Assembly (NCBI RefSeq): GCF_002911695.1
Contig: NZ_PQBS01000004.1
Span: 1 to 64,000 of the forward strand
Reading direction: 5' to 3'
From: Gracilimonas amylolytica
GTDB lineage: Bacteria; Bacteroidota; Rhodothermia; Balneolales; Balneolaceae
DNA: 64,000 bases
The notes beneath the pieces were generated by a model. It saw only the letters and a list, made by a program, of their open reading frames with translations. It was not told the DNA's origin and did no database searches. A program made the translations under genes and the position numbers. Shown here piece by piece: positions 45,699 to 54,818 of this stretch (position 1 is the stretch's first letter; every line of letters starts with the position of its first letter).

Positions 45699-46574
45699 AT
45701 GAATAACACGACCCATAAATTAATTATCCTTTCGCTACTTGTGGTTTTCAGTACACAAGCTAAGGCTCAAAATATCTCCATACCTGATACCCTGAGTGGC
45801 TGGACTCAGACCTGGGTTGCAAACCTGAACGGCTCCCAGGCTGCTTACAACAATTGGTCTCAGGGTGGTGTTAGTACCCTGAGTGGAACAGCTTCATCCG
45901 TATTTACACTGATGTATAAAAAAGATCAATTTAGTTACGGTTTCAGAACAAATCTGAAATACGGACAATCTAAAGTTAAAGATGAAGGCGTACGCAAAAC
46001 CGATGACCTTATCGCTATTTCCAACAGGTTCAACTATCAGTTCAGGGAAGACGGTACCCTTTCGAGCTATGCGACTATTGCTTTCAGAACCCAGTTCGAT
46101 GACGGTTTTGAGTACACAGCTGACCCAAATGTAGCAGATGTTCGAATCTCAAGCTTTATGGCTCCGGGTTATCTATCAGAAAGCGTGGGTCTTTCCTACA
46201 AACCGGCACCTGCTATCATATTTGAGGCTGGTCTTGGACTTAAACAAACTTTTGTAACAGAAGATGAACTGGCTCCTGAATATGGCCTGGATCCCGGGGA
46301 GAATTTCAGATCTGAGGGTGGTTTAACGACCGGCATATATTATGAGAAAGAGGTATTTGAAAATATATTATATACCAGTGCTGTCGAAACGTTCACTAAT
46401 TTCCTGATCCCTTTTGATGAAACCGATGTGGTTTGGGGAAATGAATTGGTTGGAAAGATCAATAGCCTGATCAGTGCTTCATTTCAATTCGAGCTTAGAT
46501 ACGACAACGATTTCTCACGTGAAATTCAGTTGAAACAAGTGCTTTCTGCAGGTATTTCTGTTAACCTTTACTAA
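45699..46574 (+). CDS. DUF3078 outer-membrane-type protein
   Basis: A 291-residue exported protein (signal peptide about 1-23, cleavage before QNISIP). The sequence WNLNGSQAAYNNWSQGG-type opening (here WVANLNGSQAAYNNWSQGG) and alternating beta-strands rich in aromatic residues are typical of DUF3078 proteins, which probably form a small outer-membrane beta-barrel. It ends in ISVNLY. Its stop TAA shares one base with the ATG of the next gene. Confidence 0.88.
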   Translation: MNNTTHKLIILSLLVVFSTQAKAQNISIPDTLSGWTQTWVANLNGSQAAYNNWSQGGVSTLSGTASSVFTLMYKKDQFSYGFRTNLKYGQSKVKDEGVRKTDDLIAISNRFNYQFREDGTLSSYATIAFRTQFDDGFEYTADPNVADVRISSFMAPGYLSESVGLSYKPAPAIIFEAGLGLKQTFVTEDELAPEYGLDPGENFRSEGGLTTGIYYEKEVFENILYTSAVETFTNFLIPFDETDVVWGNELVGKINSLISASFQFELRYDNDFSREIQLKQVLSAGISVNLY

Positions 46575-47914
46575 TGGATCCCCAAGCACAAAAGTCTCTG
46601 AAAACCGGTCTTAGATCGCTTAATGAGTGGATCAACTCTTATGGTGCCTGGAAACCTGACGAAACTCTACAGTTTTCTGACGAAAAGGCTGCCAAAGTCT
46701 TTGACCGGTTAACTCAGCGGCTTAAAGGGAATTACCCGTTTGAGCATCCCGTTTATGCGGGACAAATGCTCAAACCACCTCACCCACTATCCTGGGCAGC
46801 CTATGCAATGGCTATGTCCATCAATCCAAATAATCACGCGCTGGATGGTGGACCGCCATCATCAGAAATGGAAAAAGAAGCCATTGCTGAACTTGCTGAT
46901 TTTTTTGGATACGGAGATACCTACCTGGGCCATCTGACTGCCAGTGGCACTATTGCCAACCTGGAGGCTTTGTGGATCGCCCGTGAGTCTCATCCGGATA
47001 AGAAGATCGCCTTTTCGGATCAGTCCCACTACACACACGAACGCATGTGTTCTGTGTTACGGGTTGAAGGAATTAAGGTACCGGTCTCTGAAGACGGGTA
47101 TTTTGATCTTGATGCTATTGATCCAGATCAGATAGGCACGATGGTCGTCACACTTGGCACGACCGGTCTTGGCGAAGTTGAACCTCTCGATCAGGTACTG
47201 CCATGGGCTCGGGAACATGGTATTCGTATTCACATTGATGCGGCTTACGGTGGCTTTTTCAGAACCTTGATGAATTCGGATCTAATTGACGGAACCTCCT
47301 GGCAGTTTATGCAGGAAGCCGACAGTATTGTAGTTGACCCACATAAGCATGGTCTTCAGCCCTATGGATGTGGTTGTGTGCTTTTTAAAGACCCTTCGGT
47401 TGGTAAATTTTACAAGCACGATTCCCCCTACACTTATTTCACTTCCGAAGATCTGCATCTTGGGGAAATTAGCCTGGAGTGTTCACGGGCAGGGGCAGCA
47501 GCTGTGGCTCTTTGGACTACCCTACAACTGTTTCCATTGAAGGAAAAGGAAGGATTTGGCCCAATTCTTACCAAGTGCCGTAAAGCTGCTCTTAAGATGT
47601 ACGAATTGACAAACTCCGGTTCTAAATTAAAAGCCTTCAAAAAACCTGAACTTGACATACTTGGGTATTTCCCTGCCACTGCCTATTCCACTTCAGAGAT
47701 CTCTTCTCTCTCAAAACAGATCTTCGACCGGGGAATGAACGACCACTCATATTATCTCTCCCTCTACCGAATTCCAACCAAGACATTCACTCGCCTTCAT
47801 CCTGAATTCAAAGCAGATTCAGAGAATGTGACCATACTACGCAGTGTATTTATGAAGCCTGAGCATGAGGGTTTTGTCAGTGATCTTTATAAAAACATTG
47901 AAAACAGATTATAG
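46574..47914 (+). CDS. PLP-dependent decarboxylase-family enzyme
   Basis: A 446-residue pyridoxal-phosphate enzyme of the group II decarboxylase/aminotransferase-like fold. The Schiff-base lysine is Lys258 in VDPHKHGLQP, the ring-stacking region is TASGTIANLEAL and the aspartate binding the pyridine nitrogen lies in HIDAAYGG. Relatives act on aromatic amino acids, glutamate or sulfinates, so substrate is undefined. It follows the DUF3078 gene with a one-base overlap and precedes an unknown gene by 11 bases. Confidence 0.88.
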   Translation: MDPQAQKSLKTGLRSLNEWINSYGAWKPDETLQFSDEKAAKVFDRLTQRLKGNYPFEHPVYAGQMLKPPHPLSWAAYAMAMSINPNNHALDGGPPSSEMEKEAIAELADFFGYGDTYLGHLTASGTIANLEALWIARESHPDKKIAFSDQSHYTHERMCSVLRVEGIKVPVSEDGYFDLDAIDPDQIGTMVVTLGTTGLGEVEPLDQVLPWAREHGIRIHIDAAYGGFFRTLMNSDLIDGTSWQFMQEADSIVVDPHKHGLQPYGCGCVLFKDPSVGKFYKHDSPYTYFTSEDLHLGEISLECSRAGAAAVALWTTLQLFPLKEKEGFGPILTKCRKAALKMYELTNSGSKLKAFKKPELDILGYFPATAYSTSEISSLSKQIFDRGMNDHSYYLSLYRIPTKTFTRLHPEFKADSENVTILRSVFMKPEHEGFVSDLYKNIENRL

Positions 47915-47925
47915 TAATTTTACCT

Positions 47926-48582
47926 ATGGTAACAGACATCTTCAAACTCATCTTCCATCACGATCAACGTCTTAACAAACTTGATGATCAGGACTCTCCT
48001 GTAAACCCTAAGAAGATGGAATCTTCACTGGAAGATTTCATGAAGCCGGATCCCACATTTTCCAGTTTCTATTTTTCGGGAACCGATCTGAATGAAGAGC
48101 GTTTTGGTTTAAACGTATTGGAGGCCTACGATCGGGTGCTCAATGCCCTGCAAATGGCCTTCCCTGATATACAGATATTTACTCATACCAATAAATACCT
48201 CTCGATTAAGGATGCTGTAGAAGCTATCGATCTAAATGAAGCTTTAGTACTTTCAAATGAAGATATGATCGATCTTGATATTTCAGATCTGAATACAAAA
48301 AAAAACTCACATAAAAAGACCCTCAAGAAAGCACTTGAGACCGGTCATATGACCCTTTACAAAGTGCCGGCCAGGAATGGGTTTGATCTGTTAATGTATT
48401 CACAAAAGAATGTATATCGCGAAATGTTCTTTCCTCTGCAAAAATTAGTGCCCGACCATTTTCGCTTTTTCAGCATTAATGGAAAGAAATTCAATACAGA
48501 ACGCCATTTCTTTTTTGAGACCTGGACACTCGATCGTCCGCCTCACGGTTTTGAGGAAGTCCACCCCGAGACAGTACTTTAG
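47926..48582 (+). CDS. Protein of unknown function, 218 residues
   Basis: Not recognised. Soluble, no signal peptide, one cluster of lysines (KKNSHKKTLKKA about 126-137) and a Phe-rich end (HFRFFSINGKKFNTERHFFFETW). It is the last gene of the four-gene plus-strand group and shares its start region with the preceding stop by only 11 bases, so it may work with the PLP enzyme. A convergent hairpin follows. Confidence 0.65.
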   Translation: MVTDIFKLIFHHDQRLNKLDDQDSPVNPKKMESSLEDFMKPDPTFSSFYFSGTDLNEERFGLNVLEAYDRVLNALQMAFPDIQIFTHTNKYLSIKDAVEAIDLNEALVLSNEDMIDLDISDLNTKKNSHKKTLKKALETGHMTLYKVPARNGFDLLMYSQKNVYREMFFPLQKLVPDHFRFFSINGKKFNTERHFFFETWTLDRPPHGFEEVHPETVL

Positions 48583-48594
48583 TGTTCGGTGCTT

Positions 48595-48642
48595 AGGTGT
48601 TAAAGCGTTACCTGCAGAAAATTTGGTAACACTCTCACACCT
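48595..48642. terminator. Hairpin between convergent genes
   Basis: aggtgt and gttacc on the left pair with ggtaac and acacct on the right, in a stem matching at about 15 of 18 positions around an A-rich loop. It lies between the stops of the 218-residue gene and the amidohydrolase gene, so it can serve both. Confidence 0.55.
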
Positions 48643-48647
48643 TAACA

Positions 48648-51600
48648 CTACTTTTCTACTCCGGGAACATTCATTGGCTCGGTATTCTGCCACCAAAAGG
48701 TCGGTAATTCTCGCTGATTTGGAAATACTTCATCCAGGGTTTCGGCTTCGTACATATACCCGTTCTTTAAAATAAATGCCAGGTCTTTCGAATTCCGGAT
48801 ATCATCCAATGGATTCGAGTTCAGGATCAACAGATCAGCTAATTTACCCTCTTCTATAGTTCCAAGGTCGGTATCCAAACCAATGGCTTCAGCACCCTGA
48901 ATGGTGGCTACTTTCAGGATATCATGTTCTGAAATACCACCCGACTGCATCGCCCAAAGTTCCCAATGGTAACCCAGGCCTTGTAACTGACCATGGCTTC
49001 CCACTCCGGCCCGGCCACCGGCTTCAACCAGATCTTTCACAAACACAGATTGTTCTTGAAACACATGTTCTTCTTCCATAAACCAGCCCGCATTTCGGCG
49101 CCGGGTACGTTCATCCAGATTATGATGTGGCATGAACCGCTGAAGCTTCACCTCATCATGGGGGCGCTCGGTAGCATAGTAATAATTCTCTGCCCAGGGA
49201 CCGCCATATGCTACAAGAAGAGTCGGAGTATAAACCGTTCTCGAAAAGGTTGTGAGATCGATCACATCTTTATAAAGTGGAAACACAGGGAAAGAATGCT
49301 CGTGCCCGGGATAACCGTCAATGACCTGAGTCAGGTTTTCCTTAAAATCCAAAGAACCTTCCGTTGTCGGCATTAATTGCTCTTCCTTGGCTGCCTGAAT
49401 GATCCACTGTCTCTGCTCACGGTTACCGGCTCCATACATCTTGATGGTTTTGGTATCATAATAGTCACTGTATCGCTTCATGACATCCCGGGCATGATCC
49501 AGATCTTTGATATTTTCACTGCTGAAAACACCCGGTCCGGTTGAGTACACTCTTGGTCCCAGCAGTTTTCCGGCATGAACCAGATCCTGATAGGTCAATA
49601 CATCCGTAGTAGCCGTTTGTGGGTCTCTGGTAGTTATAACACCATATGCCAGATTCGTCAGATAACTCCAAAATTCGCCACGATGCAGGTTCACAGGATG
49701 ACGGAAATGGGCATGTGTATCCACAAACCCGGGAATAATTGTCTTCCCAGAAACATCTCTGATCTCAGCTCCTGAAGGGACATCAACGTCTCCTCGCTCA
49801 CCGACTCCAATGATCCGGTTATTTCGGATCACAAGATCTGCATTTTCGATGATCTCATCATCATTCATAGTGACCACCGTTGCACCGCGAAGCACCAACA
49901 CTCCTTCAGGAATATCCCGATCGGCCATTACGCTTATCTTGATCTCCAGAGGCTTGTAGCCTTCATCTTCTTTCTTTTCTTCTTCTTTATCTTTCTCCGA
50001 TTCATCTTCACCTTCATCATCAGCCTCAGATTTTTCCTCCTCAGCTTCCATCTCTTTTGCAGCTTCAACGCTATCCTGATATGCTTCCTCGTCTTCAAGA
50101 TCATAGATCACATGGGCATTCCCGATGGACCAATGAATACGATTTGCATCCCAGCTCCAGGCCGGAAATTGTCCGCCAATATCGGTCAGTTTATTGCTTG
50201 GAAATGAACTTGAGGATCCACCCACTCTGATGTTCGGTGCCTCCCCTCCAACTTTTGGTACTGTCACAACAAATAGATCCGTTCCGATCTGTGCAAGCGC
50301 CTGATCTCCTTCGGGTGCCATGCGTATCCACGAGGCATTTCCTCCACCGCTTCGGCTCACTTCAAGATGTTCCTTTTCATCGGTTCCATCCCACCTGATT
50401 GATGACAAACCGCCCCAGCTGGAGAGATAAATTCGATCCGTTCCCTTTATAAAATGAGGGTTTGAGCGACCATTGGTGTAGGTAATGAAATTATTCTCAC
50501 TGCCATCGGCATCGATCCAGATCAGGTCACTTGTACCCTGAAAAGCCGATCTTTGTGTAGCATTTCTAAAATCCTGAGGCTGACCCTTGATCACTACAAT
50601 TCGGCTTCCATCATTATTCCACACCGGATCCTGAAAAACTCCTTCTTCTTCATTCAGTTGCTGAAGTCTACGACCATTTGGCTGAACCTTATAAAGTTTT
50701 CCGGTTTCGGGAGTCCAGGTTACAAAAGCGATCCATCTTCCATCCGGCGACCATACGGGTTGAGCCTGTGTTTCATCCAAATTCACCAGCTTTTGTGGTT
50801 TGCCATCAGGCAGCTCCATGGTATAAATTTCATTTAATGCAGTGAATGCGATCTTGCTCCCATCAGGTGAAGGAACCGCATCCCGGATCTGAGTGATCTC
50901 GAATTGTGGTGTATCCTCAATAGGATAATCGAAGTCCAATTCAGGACCAAGCTCGATCGTCCCTTTTACTCGGAACGGAATTTCTTGGGCATCCCCACCA
51001 TTTATGGGTAGCTTCCAGATCTTACCTCCGTAAGATGTGATCACAAATTGATTATCCGGAGTAAAGGACATTCCGGGCAGTACATCCCGTGTTGCCCGCG
51101 ACTCCTGATCATCATGCTGAACCGGATAGGCCAGCCAGCTCTCATCACCTGTATCAAGATCACGTTTCACCAAACCGGTGTGTTCATCGTGTCGGGTACC
51201 ATACACCAGCCATTTTCCATCGTTTGATAAAGTTGCCCGGAAGGATGATCCATAACGGTTACTTTGATTGGTGATCTCTCCGGTTTCCCTGTCATAGGTT
51301 GCGATCTGATATTGAGGCAGGGAGGCATTGTAATTCCAGGTTCCGGATCGTCTTGAAAACCACACATAACGATCATCAGGACCAAAAGCACCTTCAGTCA
51401 TGCGCAGGTTTCCGGGTTCATCGACCAAAGGAGTCCCTGAACCACCATCAATATGATACATCCAGATCTTATGGTTACCGGGATCATCCTTAGAGGCGAT
51501 CACATATTTACCATCCGGTGTCCACTCGGGCGACTGATATTCATTGTCCTTACCACGCGTAAGCTGCTCCGTTTCTTCGGTTTCCACATCGTAGATCCAA

Positions 51601-51983
51601 ACCCCTTCCCCGCCTGAGGCATCAGAAATGAAAGCGATCTTCGTGCCATCAGGGTTAAACCGGGGCTGACTATCGAACTGCATCCCTTTAGTGATCTGAG
51701 TCGCATCACCGCCTGATATGGGCATAGTGTACAGATCTCCCAAAAAGTCGAAAACTATGGTTTCACCGTCAGGACTCACATCCAGTGATATCCACGAACC
51801 TTCTGTCAGATCAAAGGAAAACTCCCTGCCGGGTTCCAGTGGCAGATCGTTAAGCTCTTCTTTATCGGTAGAATCAGGTTCTGCACTATCATCCTGTGCA
51901 AATACCATTTGAGAGGCGGAGCTAAATATTAACACCATCATGGTTAGTTTCAGAAAAGTGGAAGCAGTTTCAAACAATTTCAT
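48648..51983 (-). CDS. Secreted TolB-like propeller/amidohydrolase fusion
   Basis: A 1111-residue exported protein (signal peptide about 1-29, ending VFAQ). Residues 40 to about 640 contain WD40-like/TolB-type propeller repeats (SPDGRWIAFVTW; NPDGTKIAFISDASGG). A Glu/Lys-rich acidic linker (about 655-690) leads to an amidohydrolase domain: metal-binding VDTHAHFRHP (His pair), downstream HEHSFPV, HGQLQGLG and a C-terminal GKLADLLILNSNP. This matches the amidohydrolase family with a leading propeller, thought to be a secreted dipeptidase/prolidase-like hydrolase; the exact substrate is unknown. Confidence 0.9.
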   Translation of the reverse strand: MKLFETASTFLKLTMMVLIFSSASQMVFAQDDSAEPDSTDKEELNDLPLEPGREFSFDLTEGSWISLDVSPDGETIVFDFLGDLYTMPISGGDATQITKGMQFDSQPRFNPDGTKIAFISDASGGEGVWIYDVETEETEQLTRGKDNEYQSPEWTPDGKYVIASKDDPGNHKIWMYHIDGGSGTPLVDEPGNLRMTEGAFGPDDRYVWFSRRSGTWNYNASLPQYQIATYDRETGEITNQSNRYGSSFRATLSNDGKWLVYGTRHDEHTGLVKRDLDTGDESWLAYPVQHDDQESRATRDVLPGMSFTPDNQFVITSYGGKIWKLPINGGDAQEIPFRVKGTIELGPELDFDYPIEDTPQFEITQIRDAVPSPDGSKIAFTALNEIYTMELPDGKPQKLVNLDETQAQPVWSPDGRWIAFVTWTPETGKLYKVQPNGRRLQQLNEEEGVFQDPVWNNDGSRIVVIKGQPQDFRNATQRSAFQGTSDLIWIDADGSENNFITYTNGRSNPHFIKGTDRIYLSSWGGLSSIRWDGTDEKEHLEVSRSGGGNASWIRMAPEGDQALAQIGTDLFVVTVPKVGGEAPNIRVGGSSSSFPSNKLTDIGGQFPAWSWDANRIHWSIGNAHVIYDLEDEEAYQDSVEAAKEMEAEEEKSEADDEGEDESEKDKEEEKKEDEGYKPLEIKISVMADRDIPEGVLVLRGATVVTMNDDEIIENADLVIRNNRIIGVGERGDVDVPSGAEIRDVSGKTIIPGFVDTHAHFRHPVNLHRGEFWSYLTNLAYGVITTRDPQTATTDVLTYQDLVHAGKLLGPRVYSTGPGVFSSENIKDLDHARDVMKRYSDYYDTKTIKMYGAGNREQRQWIIQAAKEEQLMPTTEGSLDFKENLTQVIDGYPGHEHSFPVFPLYKDVIDLTTFSRTVYTPTLLVAYGGPWAENYYYATERPHDEVKLQRFMPHHNLDERTRRRNAGWFMEEEHVFQEQSVFVKDLVEAGGRAGVGSHGQLQGLGYHWELWAMQSGGISEHDILKVATIQGAEAIGLDTDLGTIEEGKLADLLILNSNPLDDIRNSKDLAFILKNGYMYEAETLDEVFPNQRELPTFWWQNTEPMNVPGVEK

Positions 51984-52294
51984 AGGTACTGAATTAGATT
52001 ATAATGATGGGTGAAGCTAAAAAATTTAATTACTCAGCCCAACGTTTTTACAAGTATATACAAGAGTGCCAACTATATCTTGATTGTAAACATAATTGAA
52101 TGGAACACTGATAACGCTGATCCAGCAGTTGGGCGCGGATTTTAAATTGTCACATTTTTCTTACAACTAATCAGCGAAGATCCGCACAATCCACCTCATG
52201 TGCGTTCAATTCTTTAGTTAGCCAAAGCTCAGAATTCTTCACAACCCAAAACATTGGATTTCAGAAATGTTATCTTCCTCAAAAATTTTCATCT
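51984..52294. other. Gene-free divergent interval with degenerate palindrome
   Basis: Upstream region for both the amidohydrolase (minus) and pyrF (plus). The stretch 52096-52225 has inverted ends (gaatggaac and gttcaattc) and gcggatttt / gaagatccgc inside, resembling 54626-54740. No promoter was recognised with confidence. Confidence 0.5.
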
Positions 52295-53134
52295 ATGACC
52301 TTTTCCGAAAAATTACATCGATCTGTTTCGAATACAGGTTCTACCCTATGTGTGGGTTTAGACCCTAACCTGGAACTTCTCCCCCAATCCGTAAAAGATC
52401 AGTTTGACAGCCCTGAAGAACAAGTTTCTTATTTCTGCAAATTAGTGATCGATTACACTTCCGAATACTGTGCCGCTTTTAAGCCTAATCTGGGTTTTTT
52501 TGAAGCATTGGGTCCCAATGGACTTTCAGTATTTGAAGAAGTCATTGAGCATATTCCAAGTGACAAGATCATTATAGCCGATGCCAAGAGAGGTGATATC
52601 AGCTCCACAGCCGAACACTATAAAAAAGCGTTCTGGGATGAATTTGACGTGGATGCAGTGACCCTGAATCCACTTATGGGATTTGAAACTTTGGAAGCAT
52701 TTTCCAAGAATGAGTCGAAGGGAGTTTACGTGCTCACCCTTACCTCAAATCCGGGTGCTGATGATTTTCTCAAAAAGCCATTTCGTGGATTTGACCTTAT
52801 GGCTCAGTTCATAGCCGATCAGCTTGCTAAAAGATCTACATCCGCCACCACCCACTTGGGCATGGTGATTGGTGCCACACAGGCAGAGGAATCGGAATCT
52901 GTCCTGTCCTATCACAGCGAAGGAGCCTTGTTGATCCCCGGAATTGGAGCTCAGGGCGGATCAGTTTCGGAACTTGAAAAGGCCTTACGAAATCATAAAG
53001 GCATTCCACTGATCAATTCCAGCCGTGGAATCATCTATGCCGGCAAAGATGAAGGTGATTGGCCTGAATATGTGGCAGAGGCTGCACGAAATATGAAGCA
53101 AAAGTTGAATCAGATCACACAACGGTATGTCTAA
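52295..53134 (+). CDS. pyrF: Orotidine 5'-phosphate decarboxylase (type 2)
   Basis: Final step of UMP synthesis. The catalytic Lys98 and aspartates lie in ADAKRGDISST (residues 95-105), and the phosphate-binding end is PGIGAQGG. The 279 residues and the sequence STLCVGLDPNLELLP fit the longer type 2 PyrF used by Bacteroidota and actinobacteria. It overlaps rnhA by eight bases. Confidence 0.95.
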   Translation: MTFSEKLHRSVSNTGSTLCVGLDPNLELLPQSVKDQFDSPEEQVSYFCKLVIDYTSEYCAAFKPNLGFFEALGPNGLSVFEEVIEHIPSDKIIIADAKRGDISSTAEHYKKAFWDEFDVDAVTLNPLMGFETLEAFSKNESKGVYVLTLTSNPGADDFLKKPFRGFDLMAQFIADQLAKRSTSATTHLGMVIGATQAEESESVLSYHSEGALLIPGIGAQGGSVSELEKALRNHKGIPLINSSRGIIYAGKDEGDWPEYVAEAARNMKQKLNQITQRYV

Positions 53135-53576
53135 CAAACCTGAAGTCATTGTTTATACAGATGGAGCCTGCAGCGGAAACCCCGGTCCGGGTGGATGGGG
53201 AGCTATTCTAAAATGGAATGGAACGGAAAAAGAACTTTCGGGAGGGCATCCTCAAACCACCAATAACCGCATGGAAATGCAGGCAGTGATCGAGGCATTG
53301 AAGGCACTCAAAAAGCCCTGCCTGGTAAAAATTCACAGTGACAGTGCCCTTATCATAAACGCATTCCAACAAGGATGGATCAAAAACTGGCAAAAACGGG
53401 GGTGGCGTAAATCCAACAAAAAACCGGTTGAGAACAAAGAGCTGTGGCAGGATATGCTAAAAGCCATGGAGCCACATGAAGTTGTTTGGGTGAAGGTAAA
53501 GGGACATGCTGGTATTGAGTTGAACGAGCGAGCAGACCAACTGGCTGTCGCAGCTACGCAGCGAATTCAAAATTAA
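53127..53576 (+). CDS. rnhA: Ribonuclease HI
   Basis: Removes RNA from RNA-DNA hybrids. The four catalytic acids are Asp12 (YTDGACSGNPG), Glu50 (NNRMEMQAV), Asp72 (HSDSALI) and Asp137 (NERADQLA), with the basic handle region WIKNWQKRGWRKSNKKPVEN present. The length of 149 residues is normal. Co-transcribed with pyrF with overlapping ends; the pairing is unusual functionally. Confidence 0.96.
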   Translation: MSNKPEVIVYTDGACSGNPGPGGWGAILKWNGTEKELSGGHPQTTNNRMEMQAVIEALKALKKPCLVKIHSDSALIINAFQQGWIKNWQKRGWRKSNKKPVENKELWQDMLKAMEPHEVVWVKVKGHAGIELNERADQLAVAATQRIQN

Positions 53577-53602
53577 AGATTCAAAATGTTGAATTTTTAA
53601 TT
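53571..53602. terminator. AU-rich hairpin between rnhA and tsaD
   Basis: aattaaagattcaa pairs with ttgaatttttaatt (13 of 14, the other being G-U), lying across the rnhA stop and ending at the first base of the tsaD stop. T- and A-rich ends suit a terminator in both directions. Confidence 0.5.
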
Positions 53603-54588
53603 CACGAAAGTGAAGAAAAAGGCACCAGGTCCAGATCATCAAACAGCCCCAGATCAGCCTTCATCTTTCCGGTGATTGCGATCATGGCGGCATTATCGGT
53701 GCAGTAGCTTAATTTTGGAGAGTAAAATTGCACTCCCATTTTTTCTGCCATTTTCAGGGATTTCTCCCGAAGCATGGAATTGGCGGAAACTCCCCCTGCA
53801 AGCAATACCGTTTTCACTCCCGTTTGCTCGATCGCCCGCTTTAATTTCTTTACCAACACTTCCGAAATGGCAAAGGATACGCTGGCACATAAATCATTCA
53901 AATGCTCCTGTATCCAATCCTCGTCCTTATCTTGTAAATAATACAGTACGCTTGTTTTTAAACCCGAAAAACTGAAATCCAACCCTTCATGCAGTAACGC
54001 CTGTGGAAATTTGTGAAATTTAGGATCACCTTCCTTTGCCAGCCTGTCCATATGCGGTCCGGCCGGATAGGGCAAACCCAAAAGCTTACCGATCTTGTCA
54101 AAAGCCTCGCCGGCAGCATCATCACGGGTTTCACCAATGATCTCATGTTCAAATGGAGATCTTACATGAACTAATTGCGTGTGCCCCCCGGATACGGTAA
54201 GGGCGATCAGCGGAAACTCCGGCTGATGATCGATGAAATTAGCGTAGATATGCGCATCCATATGATTCACCCCGATCAATGGAATGTTTCTTGATAAAGC
54301 CAACCCTTTAGCAAAACAAATTCCCACCAGAAGTGAACCGAGTAAACCCGGTCCCTGAGTAACGGCAATAGCCTCAATTTCATCCAATGAGGTTTCACTT
54401 TCTTCGAGGGCTTGCTGAACCGTTTGCGTAATGGTTTTCTGGTGCGCACGGGAAGCTAATTCCGGTACCACTCCGCCAAACTGAAGGTGTACGGATTGTG
54501 CGGCAATAACATTGGATAGAACTCCTTGGTCGGTTAAAACTGCCGCAGAGGTATCGTCACAAGAAGATTCAATGGCTAAAATTTTCAT
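53602..54588 (-). CDS. tsaD: tRNA N6-threonylcarbamoyladenosine synthase subunit
   Basis: Catalytic subunit for the t6A37 modification of ANN-decoding tRNAs, ASKHA fold. The N-terminal AIESSCDDTSAAV and metal-binding histidines 109 and 113 (NHMDAH) are present, as is TVSGGHTQLV. Length of 328 residues is normal. A TATCTTTG element sits only a few bases before the ATG, so the mRNA may be leaderless. Convergent with rnhA. Confidence 0.96.
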   Translation of the reverse strand: MKILAIESSCDDTSAAVLTDQGVLSNVIAAQSVHLQFGGVVPELASRAHQKTITQTVQQALEESETSLDEIEAIAVTQGPGLLGSLLVGICFAKGLALSRNIPLIGVNHMDAHIYANFIDHQPEFPLIALTVSGGHTQLVHVRSPFEHEIIGETRDDAAGEAFDKIGKLLGLPYPAGPHMDRLAKEGDPKFHKFPQALLHEGLDFSFSGLKTSVLYYLQDKDEDWIQEHLNDLCASVSFAISEVLVKKLKRAIEQTGVKTVLLAGGVSANSMLREKSLKMAEKMGVQFYSPKLSYCTDNAAMIAITGKMKADLGLFDDLDLVPFSSLS

Positions 54589-54592
54589 ACTT

Positions 54593-54600
54593 CAAAGATA
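54593..54600 (-). promoter_or_regulatory. Candidate -7 element right before tsaD
   Basis: On the minus strand this reads TATCTTTG, matching TAnnTTTG. It ends four bases before the ATG at 54588; a start site seven bases downstream would fall at or just inside the codon, giving a leaderless mRNA. No clear -33 element. Confidence 0.3.
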
Positions 54601-54625
54601 CGAATGTTGCACCTGAAAGACATGA

Positions 54626-54740
54626 AGAATGGAACGCGGATTAGGCGGATTGAGCGGATTTTCGCAGGCTTACGATTATTTCTTTCCTTTCCATGACTAT
54701 CCACAACATTTGCGTTATCCGTGTTCTATTCCATTGATCT
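54626..54740. repeat. Degenerate palindromic repeat
   Basis: gaatggaacgcggatta on the left and gttatccgtgttctattcc on the right are imperfect inverted repeats. gcggatt occurs three times within 54635-54661. A similar element lies at 52096-52225. Confidence 0.45.
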
Positions 54741-54754
54741 CCACAAACAAAAAA

Positions 54755-54783
54755 ATCCCGCTCCGGGAAAACCAAAGCGGGAT
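54755..54783 (-). terminator. Terminator after dnaK
   Basis: atcccgct and agcgggat form the stem; on the minus strand it is followed by a run of seven T. It lies 36 bases past the dnaK stop. Confidence 0.85.
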
Positions 54784-54818
54784 CTTAAATTTATCGAGAG
54801 TAAGTGAGAAAACTCAGC

